From Phellopilus nigrolimitatus (taxonomy: Eukaryota > Basidiomycota > Agaricomycetes > Hymenochaetales > Hymenochaetaceae): 64,000 nt of DNA. The notes under the pieces are model-generated. The model ran no database searches and was not told where the DNA came from. It saw only the letters and a list, made by a program, of their open reading frames with translations. A program made the position numbers and the translations under genes. The stretch lies in the NCBI GenBank assembly GCA_021029095.1, contig JAJOHG010000007.1, positions 930,001 through 994,000 of the forward strand, given 5' to 3'. Below are positions 1-10,953 of the stretch, in pieces; positions within the stretch are counted from its first letter, which is position 1, and every line of letters starts with the position of its first letter.

Positions 1-3000
1 GTCACTAATAGTTCTGTTATAAATCCAACTTCTATGGCGCTCGGACCTCGGACTATCCCTGCTCTTGGTTCTCTTGGTACTTCACCTGGCGACAACGAGA
101 ACGGCACACAAGCACAAATGGCGGCAAACTCAAATGGAGAAGCGGCTGACGTAAACTCTCTTTTCGTTCCGGCACTCAGGAACATAAATGGCGGCGCTAG
201 AAGCGAAGACATTGAACGATCGACTGCTACTGTCCTTGGCTCTCTGGACGAAAGCTCTCATGTTTCTTCTAAGGCATCAACTTCGAGCTCTGGTGATGGC
301 TCTTGTGGAGAACTGGCATGTGGACATACATCTTCTACGACAGAAATTTACCGTTCTTCTGTGCGGTCTGGTAACATTTCGGACTCAAGCAAGCTTTCGG
401 TAAACTCAGACTCAAGCGTGAACTCGGCTCCTTGCAATGTGTCTTCGTCTACACTGTCTCAATCGTCTCCTCGTAACCTTTTTCAGTTTTCGTCCACCAA
501 GAACTCGGACTCAGACTCCTTGACTTCGGCTTCTTCACTGATGCTTTCGTCTGCTCCGACTCCTGGTGCCAATCTTTCTGGAGCAACTCTCGGGAGCGGC
601 TCTATAATCCCCGACAACACAAATGGTCGTTACAAAGACCATGCGTTCGGCATGTCATCAGAGGTTTGTCTACTCGGTCTCTCGTTTCCATTGTCAATCA
701 TCAACTCACTTTTTCGTACAGGAGCCCTGGCGCTCTCTGTTCGACTCCGTCCGCAAGCGGCGCTTTTCTCCTTCGGTGATTGCGCGGCAGAAGAACCAGG
801 TGCGCCCGGCACCTTGGGCAGGCATGGCCTACCACCAACTGGGTATGACGCTTAATTCGCAGCCTAACGAGAGCCTCATCGCAGAGCCATCTTGGACTAT
901 TGCAAACGACGCAAGTATACCTGGAGGAGGCGGGGAAGCCGAGCCTCAAGCCCGACTTCAATCTCAGCTTCAATCACAACTTCAGCCTCATACCTATTCA
1001 TCTCAACTTCCGACGTCAGCTTCGAACTCTTCGCCTTCGGCGTCGGCTCCGTCTACCTCATCAGGCGCGTGCGCATCCGTGGATGCATTCGAGTTGGAGA
1101 TTTCACGCCTGAGCACTCGCTCAAGCAGCTACTCCTACGTCAGCAGCATCGATATCAGCGTTGATGATGCAGACGGCGGGGAGGACTTTCTTACTGAGGA
1201 GTTTCTCGCTAATATCGACGCGAAGTTCAACTTTGGCGCGTACGACTTTGACGTCGCTGAGACGTCTCCTACGGACCCTGGTTCAACTTGCTCTCCATCT
1301 CCGGTCTCAGCTTTGGCTTCGAAGAAGTTGGACACTCTCGAGGAAACGGATGAAGCGAAGAAAGCTGTGAAGGAGGCGCGGAAGAGCCCAAATATCAAGC
1401 TGCCGCCTGCCTCTAATTCTCCTAGCGCTGACAGCGAGAAAGTCAAGGACTCCAAGTATGTGTCTTCTGTACTGGTCGCATCGCGCATCCCTCGATTGTC
1501 CAGGTCGCCCACAAAGGAAAGCAGGCTTAACAAAGCGCGTCGCGTTTTGCCCCCGCTCGTCATTACGGACGCTGAGCCCGAGAAAAAATCCGACAATGCT
1601 GGGAAGGCAGAAATGGGGAATGTCAAATATGCGAAGCCCTCTGGTCAAATCGAACTTGTCGGATCATCTTCAAGCCCCCCCAAGTCCTTCCTGCTTTCGC
1701 CGGTGTCTTCGCCTGGCTCTGGTTCTGGCTCGACACAGACTGCTCCGATTGGCCTCTTGCCAGCTACACCGTTCTCACCCTCAATTAGTCTGTCCCCTAT
1801 CTCGCCAATGGATCGCCTGCCTTCATGCGTCGACATGAACGAGGATGGAAATGCGTCTATATTCTTTGCCATGGGTGGGTTTACATTCTTTTACTTGGCC
1901 TAGGTCGGCACTGTCTGATTGCTTTCGGTTCGGTAATAATATTAGAATCCCCAATTCCTAAATTATCGATCAAGACAACGCAGTCGGACGCGTTTTCTAG
2001 CAAGCTGTTGATGGCTTCCCTGCCGTCACCGATCTTGCCTAACTCGTCAAATGGCTTTGGGCCAGCGCAGGTTTCGCTTGTCGACCGCGTCCCGCCCACG
2101 CTACTCACGCCTCCGACCGACCTTTCGGCGGCACACCAACTTTCCTTTGCAATCATGGAAGGCGGAAAAATGGAGGCATCTGAGTTCTTCGGCATATGTA
2201 CGTTTTTCTGTATTCTTTCACAAAACATTTTGTGAAGGCAGAAATTCATTTCGCTCTGTCGCTCCTCATTAGGCACATCGGCGCCTACTGTGCCTACTGG
2301 CATGATGCTAACCTCGGAATCCTCTGACGGCGGTTACTTGACGCCTCCGTCGCCTTCGCCTGCGCCAAGGCATTTGACTCCTCCCTTGTCGTATGGTACG
2401 TGCATGTTCCTATCTAGTCCTCGACGATCGAATTAATCCACTTCTTTGATAGCACCTGCTCGACCCTCTGCTACTGTGACGAACAAACATATAAAGTATG
2501 AGCATGAGCCCATCGCTTCATCCTTACCTTCGCCTTCGATCCAAGATGACCCGTTCGTGACGCATTCGACGTCACTGTCTGTACACCCACCAGTGAACCA
2601 GGATGAATTTGCTGAGGCAGGTCCGCCGTTGTCTGATGAAGATGATGAGGTCCTCCCGGATCCCATCACTTCCATGACCGCACCTGTCTCCCGAGCACAA
2701 TCTCCTGAGTTGACATATAAAGACACGGGTGAGGGCTTACTTAAGGATGTGTCGCTGGAGGACATACCGCCGTCGCACGCCTTCGTCGACATGGACAATG
2801 AGGATGGCCCCGCCTTTGAGCAGAAGCATATCCAGTCTGTCTCTACGAGGATCGTGAAGCGGGACCGTAGGCGAGCACTGGAGGAGGGGAGGACGTTCAA
2901 TAGTGCTAGTAGTGTCCATTTGGACACCTTCATCGTACCCTTTGATTTTCGACCTGGTACGTCTTGAGTCTTAATTTTGTGCTTTTTACATGAATTTGAC

Positions 3001-3282
3001 TTGACACGTGTAGAGATGGCCGATGCGACCGAGCTACTAGGACCGCTTGCTGGCACTTCTCGCCGCAAGCCATCCGTTTCACCGACCGCGTTGCCTTCTT
3101 TCTCGTCACCACCTCAATCACCCCCGCCTTCCGACAAGCTCCGGAGTACATCGAATGCGCCTTTATCCAACGCCGGGTTTTCCGCCTCGGTAGGACAAGT
3201 ACGCGCCGCGCCCCGGAGTCCGCCTTCTGTCGCATTTATCGCCTGCGAGGTCGAGCCAGAGGCAACCCACGACTCCCACTAA
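1..3282 (+). CDS. Ser/Thr/Pro-rich protein of unknown function (5' end may lie outside window)
   Basis: Six exons read by eye: 1/34-663, 722-1874, 1946-2197, 2273-2395, 2453-2956, 3014-3282. All introns are GT-AG (57-75 bp) and every junction keeps the frame, giving about 976 aa from the ATG at 34. The frame is open without a stop to base 1, so the true start may lie upstream. Composition is dominated by Ser, Pro, Thr and acidic residues with long low-complexity runs, e.g. LTPPSPSPAPRHLTPP in exon 4. I see no catalytic motif, membrane segment or recognisable domain. A basic patch (about RRKPSVSP) occurs in the last exon. Such disordered, phosphosite-rich proteins are common in Agaricomycetes as regulatory or scaffold proteins, but no function can be assigned here. 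Confidence is high for the gene model and low for any role. Confidence 0.75.
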
Positions 3283-3394
3283 GCTGCCTAGCCTGTCGAC
3301 CCGACGAGCGGCGTTCACAGGCCACTCAGCGCCGCTTCATTTGATGAACTGAGACCATTAAACAGTTCTTATGGATATTCCCTTTTTTTCTTCT

Positions 3395-3470
3395 TGAATT
3401 TTATTCCTATGATAAGTATCTCCACCATATCGCATAGAAATAGCTTCGCGCCCGATGTCCCTATGGACTT
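3395..3470 (+). repeat. diverged direct repeat, copy 1
   Basis: A stretch of roughly 70 bp (core ATAGAAATAGCTTCG) recurs in the same orientation, with substitutions, at about 5786-5862. The two copies bracket the F-box pseudogene, the TIR element and the carboxypeptidase fragment. It may be an old duplication or a common 3'-flank sequence. Otherwise 3283-3735 shows nothing coding. Confidence 0.6.
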
Positions 3471-3734
3471 CTGTGCTTTTTTGTCCTATCATTCGGCAAA
3501 GTTCTCGGCGTCGTGCACGGAAGGCGCAGTGTTCTCTCGCGCGGCATGCATCAAGCAACGCGACGGCTCGTGCAGGCTTGTCTATCTGGGCGCGCCAGCC
3601 CGCTGTCTTCGTCGTCTAGTCAATTTGTGAACATACTGCGGCGTGCGTGTCATCCTGTTGCTCGGTACTCTATTTGCATGTCGGTTTTACAAGTGCTCAG
3701 CCTTCTTCCGTCCGCTAAGGGCCAGATTTCAAGT

Positions 3735-4056
3735 TTGGAAGGCCAGAATAAAGATGTGTAAATGCTCTTTGCGTTTCAATTTAGCTGAGCTGGAATTTTC
3801 AATAGATAAATTGTTAGAGCAGTGTTTATAAGTTATAAACAGTAAATTATAACTTTGCTTTACTAATTTAGCTGAACTGAAAATGTTCAATTAATAAGTT
3901 GCTAGCTCACTGTTGCAAAGCTACTACCTCTGTTTGTGACTTTGCTCACTATAAAAAGCACTGCATAAATAGTTTTGTTGATAATGGCTTGTATCAGTAC
4001 AGCAAGTGATATTAAAAGCCAAGCATATCTTTTGACACTCATTACAATCACCTACT
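3735..4056 (+). repeat. duplicated upstream region of the F-box gene, copy 1
   Basis: From the word CCAGAATAA onward this AT-rich stretch matches the reverse complement of about 21205-21540. Shared words include TTGCTAGCTCA and GCACTGCATAAATAG. Homology then runs into the coding sequence at 4057, so promoter and gene were duplicated together, in inverted orientation, about 17 kb apart. Confidence 0.75.
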
Positions 4057-4745
4057 ATGTCCAACATCTTATCTGAAAACTCCAAACTTCTGGGCCTCTC
4101 TGATGAACTGATTATTGAGATTCTCAGTTATTGTACCAGTCCAAAAGATGCTTTCAACCTAACAAGAGTATGTGTATGCCACTTTTTTATACAAGTATCA
4201 CTTCTAATTATTTCTAGACATGCAAGACTCTACAGGAGATTGGTAAATCTCGTCGAGTCTGGCTATCTTTGCTGCAGAACCTGGACGTGACACAAGCACC
4301 TGATATCACTCCATATGATCAGTTAGACAGTCTTTCAACTGAAGTAATCATCTCCAAGGTTTTCAGGGCTGTTCGCCTTGCTCATAGCATGAAGACCCAC
4401 GGGGCCCTACGCTATGTGCAGACAGATATAAACCCACATGTCCTTCAAGACAATGTACATCATGTTGGGTGCACTTATCCCCAACTCCTGCCTGATGGGC
4501 GTCATTCTTTATTTATAAAAGATGGAAGGCGGCTAGAGCTCTGGGCACTTAAGCCTGCTGCTTCTACACCAATTTGGGTAGCTGAGGGACCCAATTTCTG
4601 CAGTGTATTTAGTTTTGAGCTTGCACAGGATGGAAAGGCTCTCACTGTTGCAGCCACATATGAAACACAGATTGGGTGGTGAGTAATATGTGCCTAAAAG
4701 GATTGATCAAATCTGGCTCACATTCCTTCCTTTACCAGGCTCATC
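4057..4745 (+). pseudogene. truncated F-box protein gene (paralogue of 19509-21204)
   Basis: Exon 1 is 4057-4167 and exon 2 is 4218-4678. A third exon starts at 4739 and is cut after about 7 bases by the TIR element at 4746. The N-terminus carries an F-box-like segment (LGLSDELIIEILSYC, about residues 12-26), followed by a region closely matching the intact gene on the opposite strand (e.g. LDSLSTEVIISKVFRAVRLA). Intron positions and phases are the same in both copies. The part matching exons 3-4 of the intact gene (about 300 aa) is missing. An F-box normally links substrates to SCF ubiquitin ligases; this copy keeps the F-box but has lost most of the presumed substrate-binding part. Confidence 0.75.
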
Positions 4746-5652
4746 TAGTGTTCTCAAAGGCCAGGTCGGTTCGGGTCAGGGTGTTTTCCCACCTGACCCT
4801 GACCCGGCCTGGTCAGAATTTCTGAATATTTTTTGACCCCGACCCGGCCCACCTTGACCCGACACTGACCTGGCCCAGCGGGTCAGGCCAGGGTCGACCC
4901 GAGGTCGGCCTCCTGACCCGATAACTTTGTACATTTGGAGTACCTGACATTCATGAACAACTCCATCCGGGCTCTTTCCCCGAATCCTGTCACAGCAAAC
5001 AAGTCAACGTGGTCGACATGAACCAAGTGCACTCACTCTACTATTGCACACATATTTATTATACTAAATCATCTCAGAGAATGGGCAGAAGCACGGCCCC
5101 ACCACTCGTACACAAGCTCGGAGGCAAGCATCATTTATGCTCAGCAACCCCGCAATGCTTCGGGTGGTTCCTTGCTGTTTGGAATTTGGTTGTAGTAGAT
5201 GGGAGGAATGGAGATTCTAAGTTGAGTCGAAACAAAGAAATAAAAATTCAGGTGTTCAGTACGCATACAGATGCTGTAAATGCACATTACATAAGCCACA
5301 AAATATATTTAAAAGTATTATTTTACTTGTAATATACTACCTCACAGGTCTATGGGTGCCAGAATCTCACAGTGTACCTCACAAAGCTGGATTTCGATAC
5401 CAAATCCATCCTGGCCACAGCCGATGCTACTATTTTTGGTGCATGCCGTGAGTAACTAAATATTTGTGGGTCGGAGGTCAGGTCAAGGTCGGCCTGGGGT
5501 CAAGCCGGGTCAGGAACTTCTGGCGAATGCTGACCCCGACCCGGCCCAGCACCGACCCAGGCTGACCTGACCCATTAGCGACCTGACCCGCGGGTCAGGT
5601 CAGTGGTCGACCCCGGGTCAGCACGGGTCTGACCCGGACTTTGAGAACACTA
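4746..5652. mobile_element. non-autonomous TIR element with GGGTC-rich subterminal arrays (hAT-like)
   Basis: The left end TAGTGTTCTCAAAGGCC and the right end, whose complement is TAGTGTTCTCAAAGTCC, form terminal inverted repeats. Each is followed by about 190 bp of degenerate GGGTC/GACCC words. At 907 bp it has no transposase. The TAG...CTA tips and the subterminal arrays suggest a hAT-type MITE, but no 8-bp target duplication is present: the flanks are GGCTCATC and GGCCCGCG. The left flank is F-box gene and the right flank is carboxypeptidase-like, so the flanks have been rearranged since insertion. The interior holds a gene fragment (see 4985-5455). Confidence 0.65.
4985..5455 (+). pseudogene. 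possible captured GMC-oxidoreductase C-terminal fragment
   Basis: An in-frame reading NVVDMNQ just before an apparent intron (about 5032-5348), then VYGCQNLTVYL after a CACAG acceptor, resembles the conserved C-terminal block of fungal GMC oxidoreductases (VVD..L.VYG..NLRVVD). It lies wholly inside the TIR element, so it looks like a transduplicated host gene piece. The match is short and by memory, and identification is tentative. It cannot make a functional enzyme. Confidence 0.35.
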
Positions 5653-5777
5653 GGCCCGCGCCATAAATCAGCGTAAACGTAAAGTTCACATATGCCCTCG
5701 TCTTCTCCACCGGCAGCCCATTCATGAACCGCTCCGTCAAAGGCTTTTCCGCGAATGCTTCTTTACTCGCACAATCC
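5653..5777 (-). pseudogene. serine carboxypeptidase (S10) fragment
   Basis: Minus-strand translation gives KEAFAEKPLTERFMNG and then NFTFTLIYGAG, matching the segment just before the catalytic His of CPY-type serine carboxypeptidases. It is nearly the same sequence as the larger remnant at 17956-18734 (plus strand) but lacks that copy's one-base deletion. It abuts the right end of the TIR element at 5652, and nothing else of the gene is seen nearby. Confidence 0.65.
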
Positions 5778-5785
5778 ATGTTGTT

Positions 5786-5862
5786 TTAATCCCTATCTAT
5801 CATAAGTATCCCCACCAAATATCTTATAGAAACAGCTTCGTGCCCGACGTCCCTATTATTGG
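5786..5862 (+). repeat. diverged direct repeat, copy 2
   Basis: Partner of 3395-3470 (core ATAGAAACAGCTTCG). The remaining DNA up to 6093 is AT-rich and shows no gene; it holds the 3' flank of the SNM1/PSO2 gene. Confidence 0.6.
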
Positions 5863-6093
5863 GGTGCTTGTGCCCATCAATTTAGACTACAACGATTAGA
5901 CCAGCTCTATCCATTCCCTTCTATGCATACTCGACTCTATAACCATGTATTATATTTTGATCTGTAGGACATACAATACAACTTATTTAAATCCAATACA
6001 TTGGGAGACATAGCATCCACGAGCAATAGCAAACCACCAAGATTAGACATACATAAAAATAATCATACTATGCAGAGCAAGAGCATTCATCGA

Positions 6094-8856
6094 TCACCAA
6101 TAATCCGCGCTCCTAAGCTTCACCACGCCAGGCTCCCCCGATTCCCGGCGTCTCTTCCGCTCCGCCTCCCAGCGTTCAACCCACTTTTGCATCTTCGCAC
6201 GGCTCGCGGCGCTCCCGACGTTCACCGTAGCGATCATGCGGCCCCAGTCGAGGCTCAGCGCGAAGCACGTCAGTTCGGGGAAGCTCGAGTGCTCCGAGTA
6301 CGGCACGCCGTACTGCACGAGCTGCGCCGTCGAGCTGCGTGCGGGCTGCAGATGCGCGTGCGTGAAGCGCCGCGCCTGCGCGCGCGAGAGCACGCTCGCA
6401 ATCGACGGCGCGAGGTCCGTGCCCGCGGGCGGCGCATACGTCCAGCCCGTCGGCCGGAACGCGACTGCGCGCGTCCAGCGACCTTTCCAGCGCGCCATGT
6501 AGTCCTTGAACCGGTCCGATGCAACCATCCCGAGCGGGACGACGTGCACCCCGGCTTCCAGCGGGTTGCTGGCCAGGAGTGCGTGGAGCTCGGGGTCGTC
6601 TTGGCAGTGCAGGATAGCGGTCTTGCGTGCATCGCAATATACCTTGGTGTTTAAGGCCTGGGCAATGGCTGGATAAAAGTTAGTAAAATCTGAGAAAGTT
6701 TGAGAGGTCTTTTCTCTTACCTTTTACTATGCGTTCCTTGCCAATTGTGTATGTCCTGCAAGCGTCATCAGTTATTTTTCCACTTGCGGAACAGAGAATC
6801 ACAAACCCGACGACAATAAGCACATTGTCGCAGCCCTGTACTTTCTGCTTCCCTTTCCCTCTGGTCTCATCGACCTTGATCCACCCTTGGATGGAGCCTT
6901 TCCCTGCTGCATTTTTACCATCCTCTGACGCGCCCTGCTCATCAAGCGGCTCTCCGTTGACGATCCGCCTCGCGAGCTCCGCGCAGGCTGCGACGACAAG
7001 CGGCTGCGGAGGGAAGCAATACTTCGGATTGAGGTATGTTGTGTCGAGGTACACGTGATCGATGCGCTTGCCCTTCACCGCCGGGTGCAGGACGTGCTGC
7101 GGGCAAGCGCGGAAGTCGCCGCAGTGCAGGTATCGGAAGGTGCGATTCGAACCGACGAACGGAGATTTATACGAGCTGTCGCCGGCGTTGACGGTCTGCA
7201 GACCTTCGAAGAAGAAAAGACATGACCCGGGACCTGAGTGAGACCTATGTTTGGTGAGAGCTCCTGATAGTACATAGAGGCGCGCTTACAGTGATTCGCT
7301 TCTATTAAGGTAACCTTCACTCCGCCGGTGTCCGGTATCTCCGTAGGCGTGTCCATCGACAGTGGACGCACCCACTTCCTGTCGACTGACAGCATGTGAA
7401 CGACGAGGTTGGCGGTTGTCTCTGAAACTAAAATCAGGTCACAGTAAAGTAATGCTTAGAAAAAAATATACCTGAGCAGTAGATAAGGCCGTTCGTCCAG
7501 TTCGATGAAAGGTTCGTGTAATGATCAGAATGTGCATGTCTTCATTTGAAATTTTCAGTTTGCTGTCTTTTAAGAAAAGAAAAAAGGATTAAAGGGACCC
7601 CTACGTTAGAAAGTACGCAGTCACTTCCGGAATGGCGCCGTAGCGGAACGCATCGACTGCAATGGGCATGCCCTGCAGGACCTTGTAGAACGGCGCTTTG
7701 CGTCGGTTCGCCTTCGTGGGCTTGAAGCTCCGGTCCTCGTTTTCTTGCGCCTCGTCCCACGCTGCGCGCTCATCGTGCGAGGACATCAGCACCGAGAATG
7801 CATTGGCGTTCGAGGACTTTAGCTTAGTTGTTGGTCTGGGCGTGGGAGAGGACACGGAGGGCCCGGCGGAGGTGAAGAATGACGAGAGGGGACGCAGAGG
7901 CTTCGCAGAGGACGAAGATGTAGTGGCTTGAGGAGCAGACGTGGAAGGCGTGTCAAGACAATTGTTAACGTGTTTCTGGAGATTCTGCGGAATCGATAAA
8001 AGAAGTAAGCACGAAAGAATGTTCAGCTTGAGAGGCCACGTACCGACGGATTCAAGTTGACGAACGTCATACCGCACATCGGGCATGATTCAATGCTTTT
8101 GCTACTGTCGAAAGCTTCGTTGTTCTCGACTTTCGGTACCAAAGTATCGGCACCAATGTCCTCGTAGCTGTCCTCGGTTTGATCTTGCTGCATGAAACTA
8201 AGTTCATCGTCGCCCATGTTCATGTCCCACACGTCTGGAGCGTCCATTAAGTCGAGCTCTTCTTCCTCATCTTTCAAACAGGTTGAACGACACTCGATCA
8301 ACGAAGGCAGATTCGACGCTGAAGGTGCGGGGATGGGTTCCGGAGTAGACGTCTTCTCATAAAACTTCGAACGAAGCTCGGATATTTCGCTGTCACTGGC
8401 TTTTTCCCTGTGCGGTTGCCTGCACTCCGCGCGGTCTGGTCGTACTGAGGAACAGAACTCTTCACCGGAAGAAAAGGAGTTCTCGTCATGTCTCGACTTC
8501 GGCGCACCAGTACCAGCAGTCTGAGAATAGTTTCGTCGCTTTGAAGGAGGACCATCGCAGGCGACCTGCGCACACGTCTCCCTCAAGATTGTCCTTTCCC
8601 GCTTGAATGGTCTAGCCTCCTCGAGAATTTCGACGTCGCTGGACTGACCACCAAGCTCCACCTCAACCTCGTCGTCGGACTCGATGACGATGACTTCCTG
8701 CGAGTACGACTCCTTCTTGACCAGCGGTGGCCGAAAGCTGCTCGGCGCGTCCGTTTCAACGCGTCTCTTGTTCTTGCAGGAGCCCGCTGCCGTACCAGAC
8801 GCGAAGAAATTCAGAAGCGTTGTGGATTGAGGCGGATCCTTTCGTTTCTTGGACAT
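6094..8856 (-). CDS. PSO2: DNA interstrand cross-link repair nuclease, SNM1/PSO2 family
   Basis: Seven exons on the minus strand: 8856-8044, 7984-7605, 7539-7472, 7427-7290, 7233-6807, 6755-6721, 6668-6094. The spliced length is 2,436 bp (811 aa) with every junction in frame. The start at 8856 (MSKKRKDPP) is preferred because a PCNA-box-like STTLLNFF follows at residues 11-18; an upstream in-frame ATG at 8994 is possible. A UBZ4-type zinc finger (C258, C261, H276, C280) precedes the metallo-beta-lactamase domain, whose HAHSDH motif (residues 399-404) is split by intron 2. Next come the EANHCPG block and the C-terminal beta-CASP/DRMBL region with [11 protein letters not shown] and [11 protein letters not shown]. 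The family's 5'-exonuclease removes interstrand cross-links in the nucleus, and all metal-binding motifs I can recognise are intact. The acidic, Ser-rich N-terminal 250 residues are poorly conserved in the family. Confidence 0.93.
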
Positions 8857-9089
8857 TGTCCTCGCTTGATTCTGACGAGTTGGACTCGAGGGGCTTGCTG
8901 AGACACGAGATGAATGGAATGTAAATGAACTCGCGTCCCTTCCAATCAGCTCGTTTTCGCGCTGAACGCGCAACAGCGGCTGTGCGTCGCCCAATCCTCT
9001 CCGGTCGTATACAGTCCTGGATCGAAGAAAGACCTAACAAGAGCGCCAGGAGTTAAATATTCACCGTCAATTGGGACACCACCACTCAA

Positions 9090-10169
9090 TTGGACGTAGA
9101 ATGTCAGAATTACCCGATGCGAACTCGTGGGAAACGTGGTGGTGAAGTTACAAGTATATGTGAATGGCTTACCATTCTAGAAATTCCCATTTGTAATATG
9201 TTCCCTCACTTCTCTTCTAAACCTCGCAAGTGGCTAGATTATTTGGGCTATGCGTTAGCAGGGTCAGATGGGACTTTGTCACAGCTCCGCGACGTCGAGG
9301 CAGTGGCTTGCGACCTTGACGCCCCTATAGCTCCGGAGAAGTCTACTAATTCTATACAAGCGGCGACATTGTGTCTGTCGACCAGACGTACTAACAACTA
9401 AATCAAGTCATTCCTCCCAAGCTCGGGACTCGGGATTCCAGCATGCGCTGCTCACTCATGTTGAAAGGTGCCCCTTCACGTTGGCTCAACCAGAGATGTG
9501 CGACGCCGCACATTTGCTAGCTCAACCAAAAGGTGACGATGTGAGTCATCTTTATTCCATCTATGCATTTCGCGCTTTGACATTGCTTGGCGTAGTACAT
9601 CAAGCTATTGACGAGCACGCAAGGAACAGCTAGTCGTTGAGGAGATAGATGATCCACGAAATGGGATCCTTATCGGTAGAGGCATTCACGAGTGGATGGC
9701 GACTGGGGCGTATGAGTTTTTACCAGTATACTTATTACTTGTTACCCTTTGCGGCGGACTTCACTCATCTTTTGGCTGTTAGACCCCTATTCGGTCATTG
9801 AAATCCAGTGACATTCATGAAGATGCAGAGCCCGACGCATACCGTCTCACCATACATGCTTTTGTGGAAAATAGTTTCACTCGGCAGTCTTATCTTCACG
9901 GCCGTGCAGCGAGTCTTCGTTCACCTCTTCCAGACGTCATCCTCACCTCTCTTTATAGTGGAGCAGTCCGGAAGGCTTGGGGTCCTAAGCCTCTCCCACA
10001 CGAGCTCTATATACAGATTCTTCGTCAATACTATCCGGAAGGTCTTTATACACGAGGTTCAAACAAAGATGGAGGACCGAGGGCAGAAGAGGAAAGGTGG
10101 AAAAAAGTGGTACATGACAAGGAAAGTGCAAGAAGCGTTCCGGAGAGAAGATCGACGGGCAGGATATGA
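9090..10169 (+). pseudogene. HNH_2-type endonuclease family gene, frameshifted
   Basis: Three stretches in different frames together resemble the agaricomycete HNH family. An N-terminal block has KWLDYLGYALAGSDG. The HNH core reads RCPFTLAQPEMCDAAHLL, with a likely intron at 9541-9595, then DDPRNGILIGRGIHEWM. A C-terminal block (9798-10169) has GPKPLPHELYIQILRQYY. At least two shifts cannot be explained by GT-AG introns, one near 9390 and one between TSTQGT and LVVEEIDD near 9630. The CxxT..AAH and NGI...H residues remain visible. Members are abundant and of unknown function in mushrooms. This copy looks inactivated, though a more complex splice pattern cannot be excluded. Confidence 0.6.
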
Positions 10170-10953
10170 TCATGGTGCTGTGGAGCATATTCCACAACAA
10201 GGCAATGGAAAGAGCGAAGGAGGCAGCAGAATCTGTGTCAAAGCAGCGTTCAACAGAGAAGGTGGCATCGTGGTTGAATGGTTCGTAGCCGGCAGGTCAT
10301 TGTAGTTGTATCACTTCCCCCTTTCGACGTAGCTACGTATGTGTTGTCAATGTGTATTGTCATATAATTGTAAGAGTGCAATGGTTGTATTTTTTTTCTT
10401 TTTACATGCGATGGGCGTGAGTAACTGAGCGCGGTAGGGTTCGCAGGTCGAGAACGTATACGTTGATTGAAAGACAAGCATGATCATCCCACCCTGCTTT
10501 GATCTTTGGTAGAATGGACCGTTTTACGACGCTCTGGCCCGTCAAGCTCTATGCGACGGCGGCGACGTCGACCTCGCTCGGGCGCGACGCGGCGAGGACG
10601 CATAACACCCAGGATTTCTTCGGAAGACTGCCTGTGGACCTCCACATATCACCTACCCTGGCGATACCAGGTACATCTCCATATAAGGCAACGTGCAATG
10701 CTCTCTGGACCCACCTGTACGTACAGGAAGTTCGGCACGAGCGGAGATGAAGGAAATAGCCGGCACGAACCGGCAGAGATCGGCATGGACACAATTTTCG
10801 CATCGCTCAAGCTAAAGTCCACATAATGCATGTGCATGCGAATATACGTATTTTTGGTTGTGCGGGCAGGGGATGGGTGAGGTAGAGGGACATACATGCA
10901 TGGCCTAAAAACAGAGAAGGAAACGCGATAACATAAGGGAAGAAAGTATCTGT
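10170..10953. other. intergenic, no gene seen
   Basis: Between the HNH pseudogene and the 3' end of the eS4 gene I find only short open frames without intron structure or recognisable motifs. Confidence 0.5.

Noticed and set aside
4746..5652. Assigning this element to the same family as the autonomous hAT at 32483
   Set aside because: Tips differ (TAGTGTTCTC against TAGGGCATAC); only the general GGGTC-rich subterminal style is shared.
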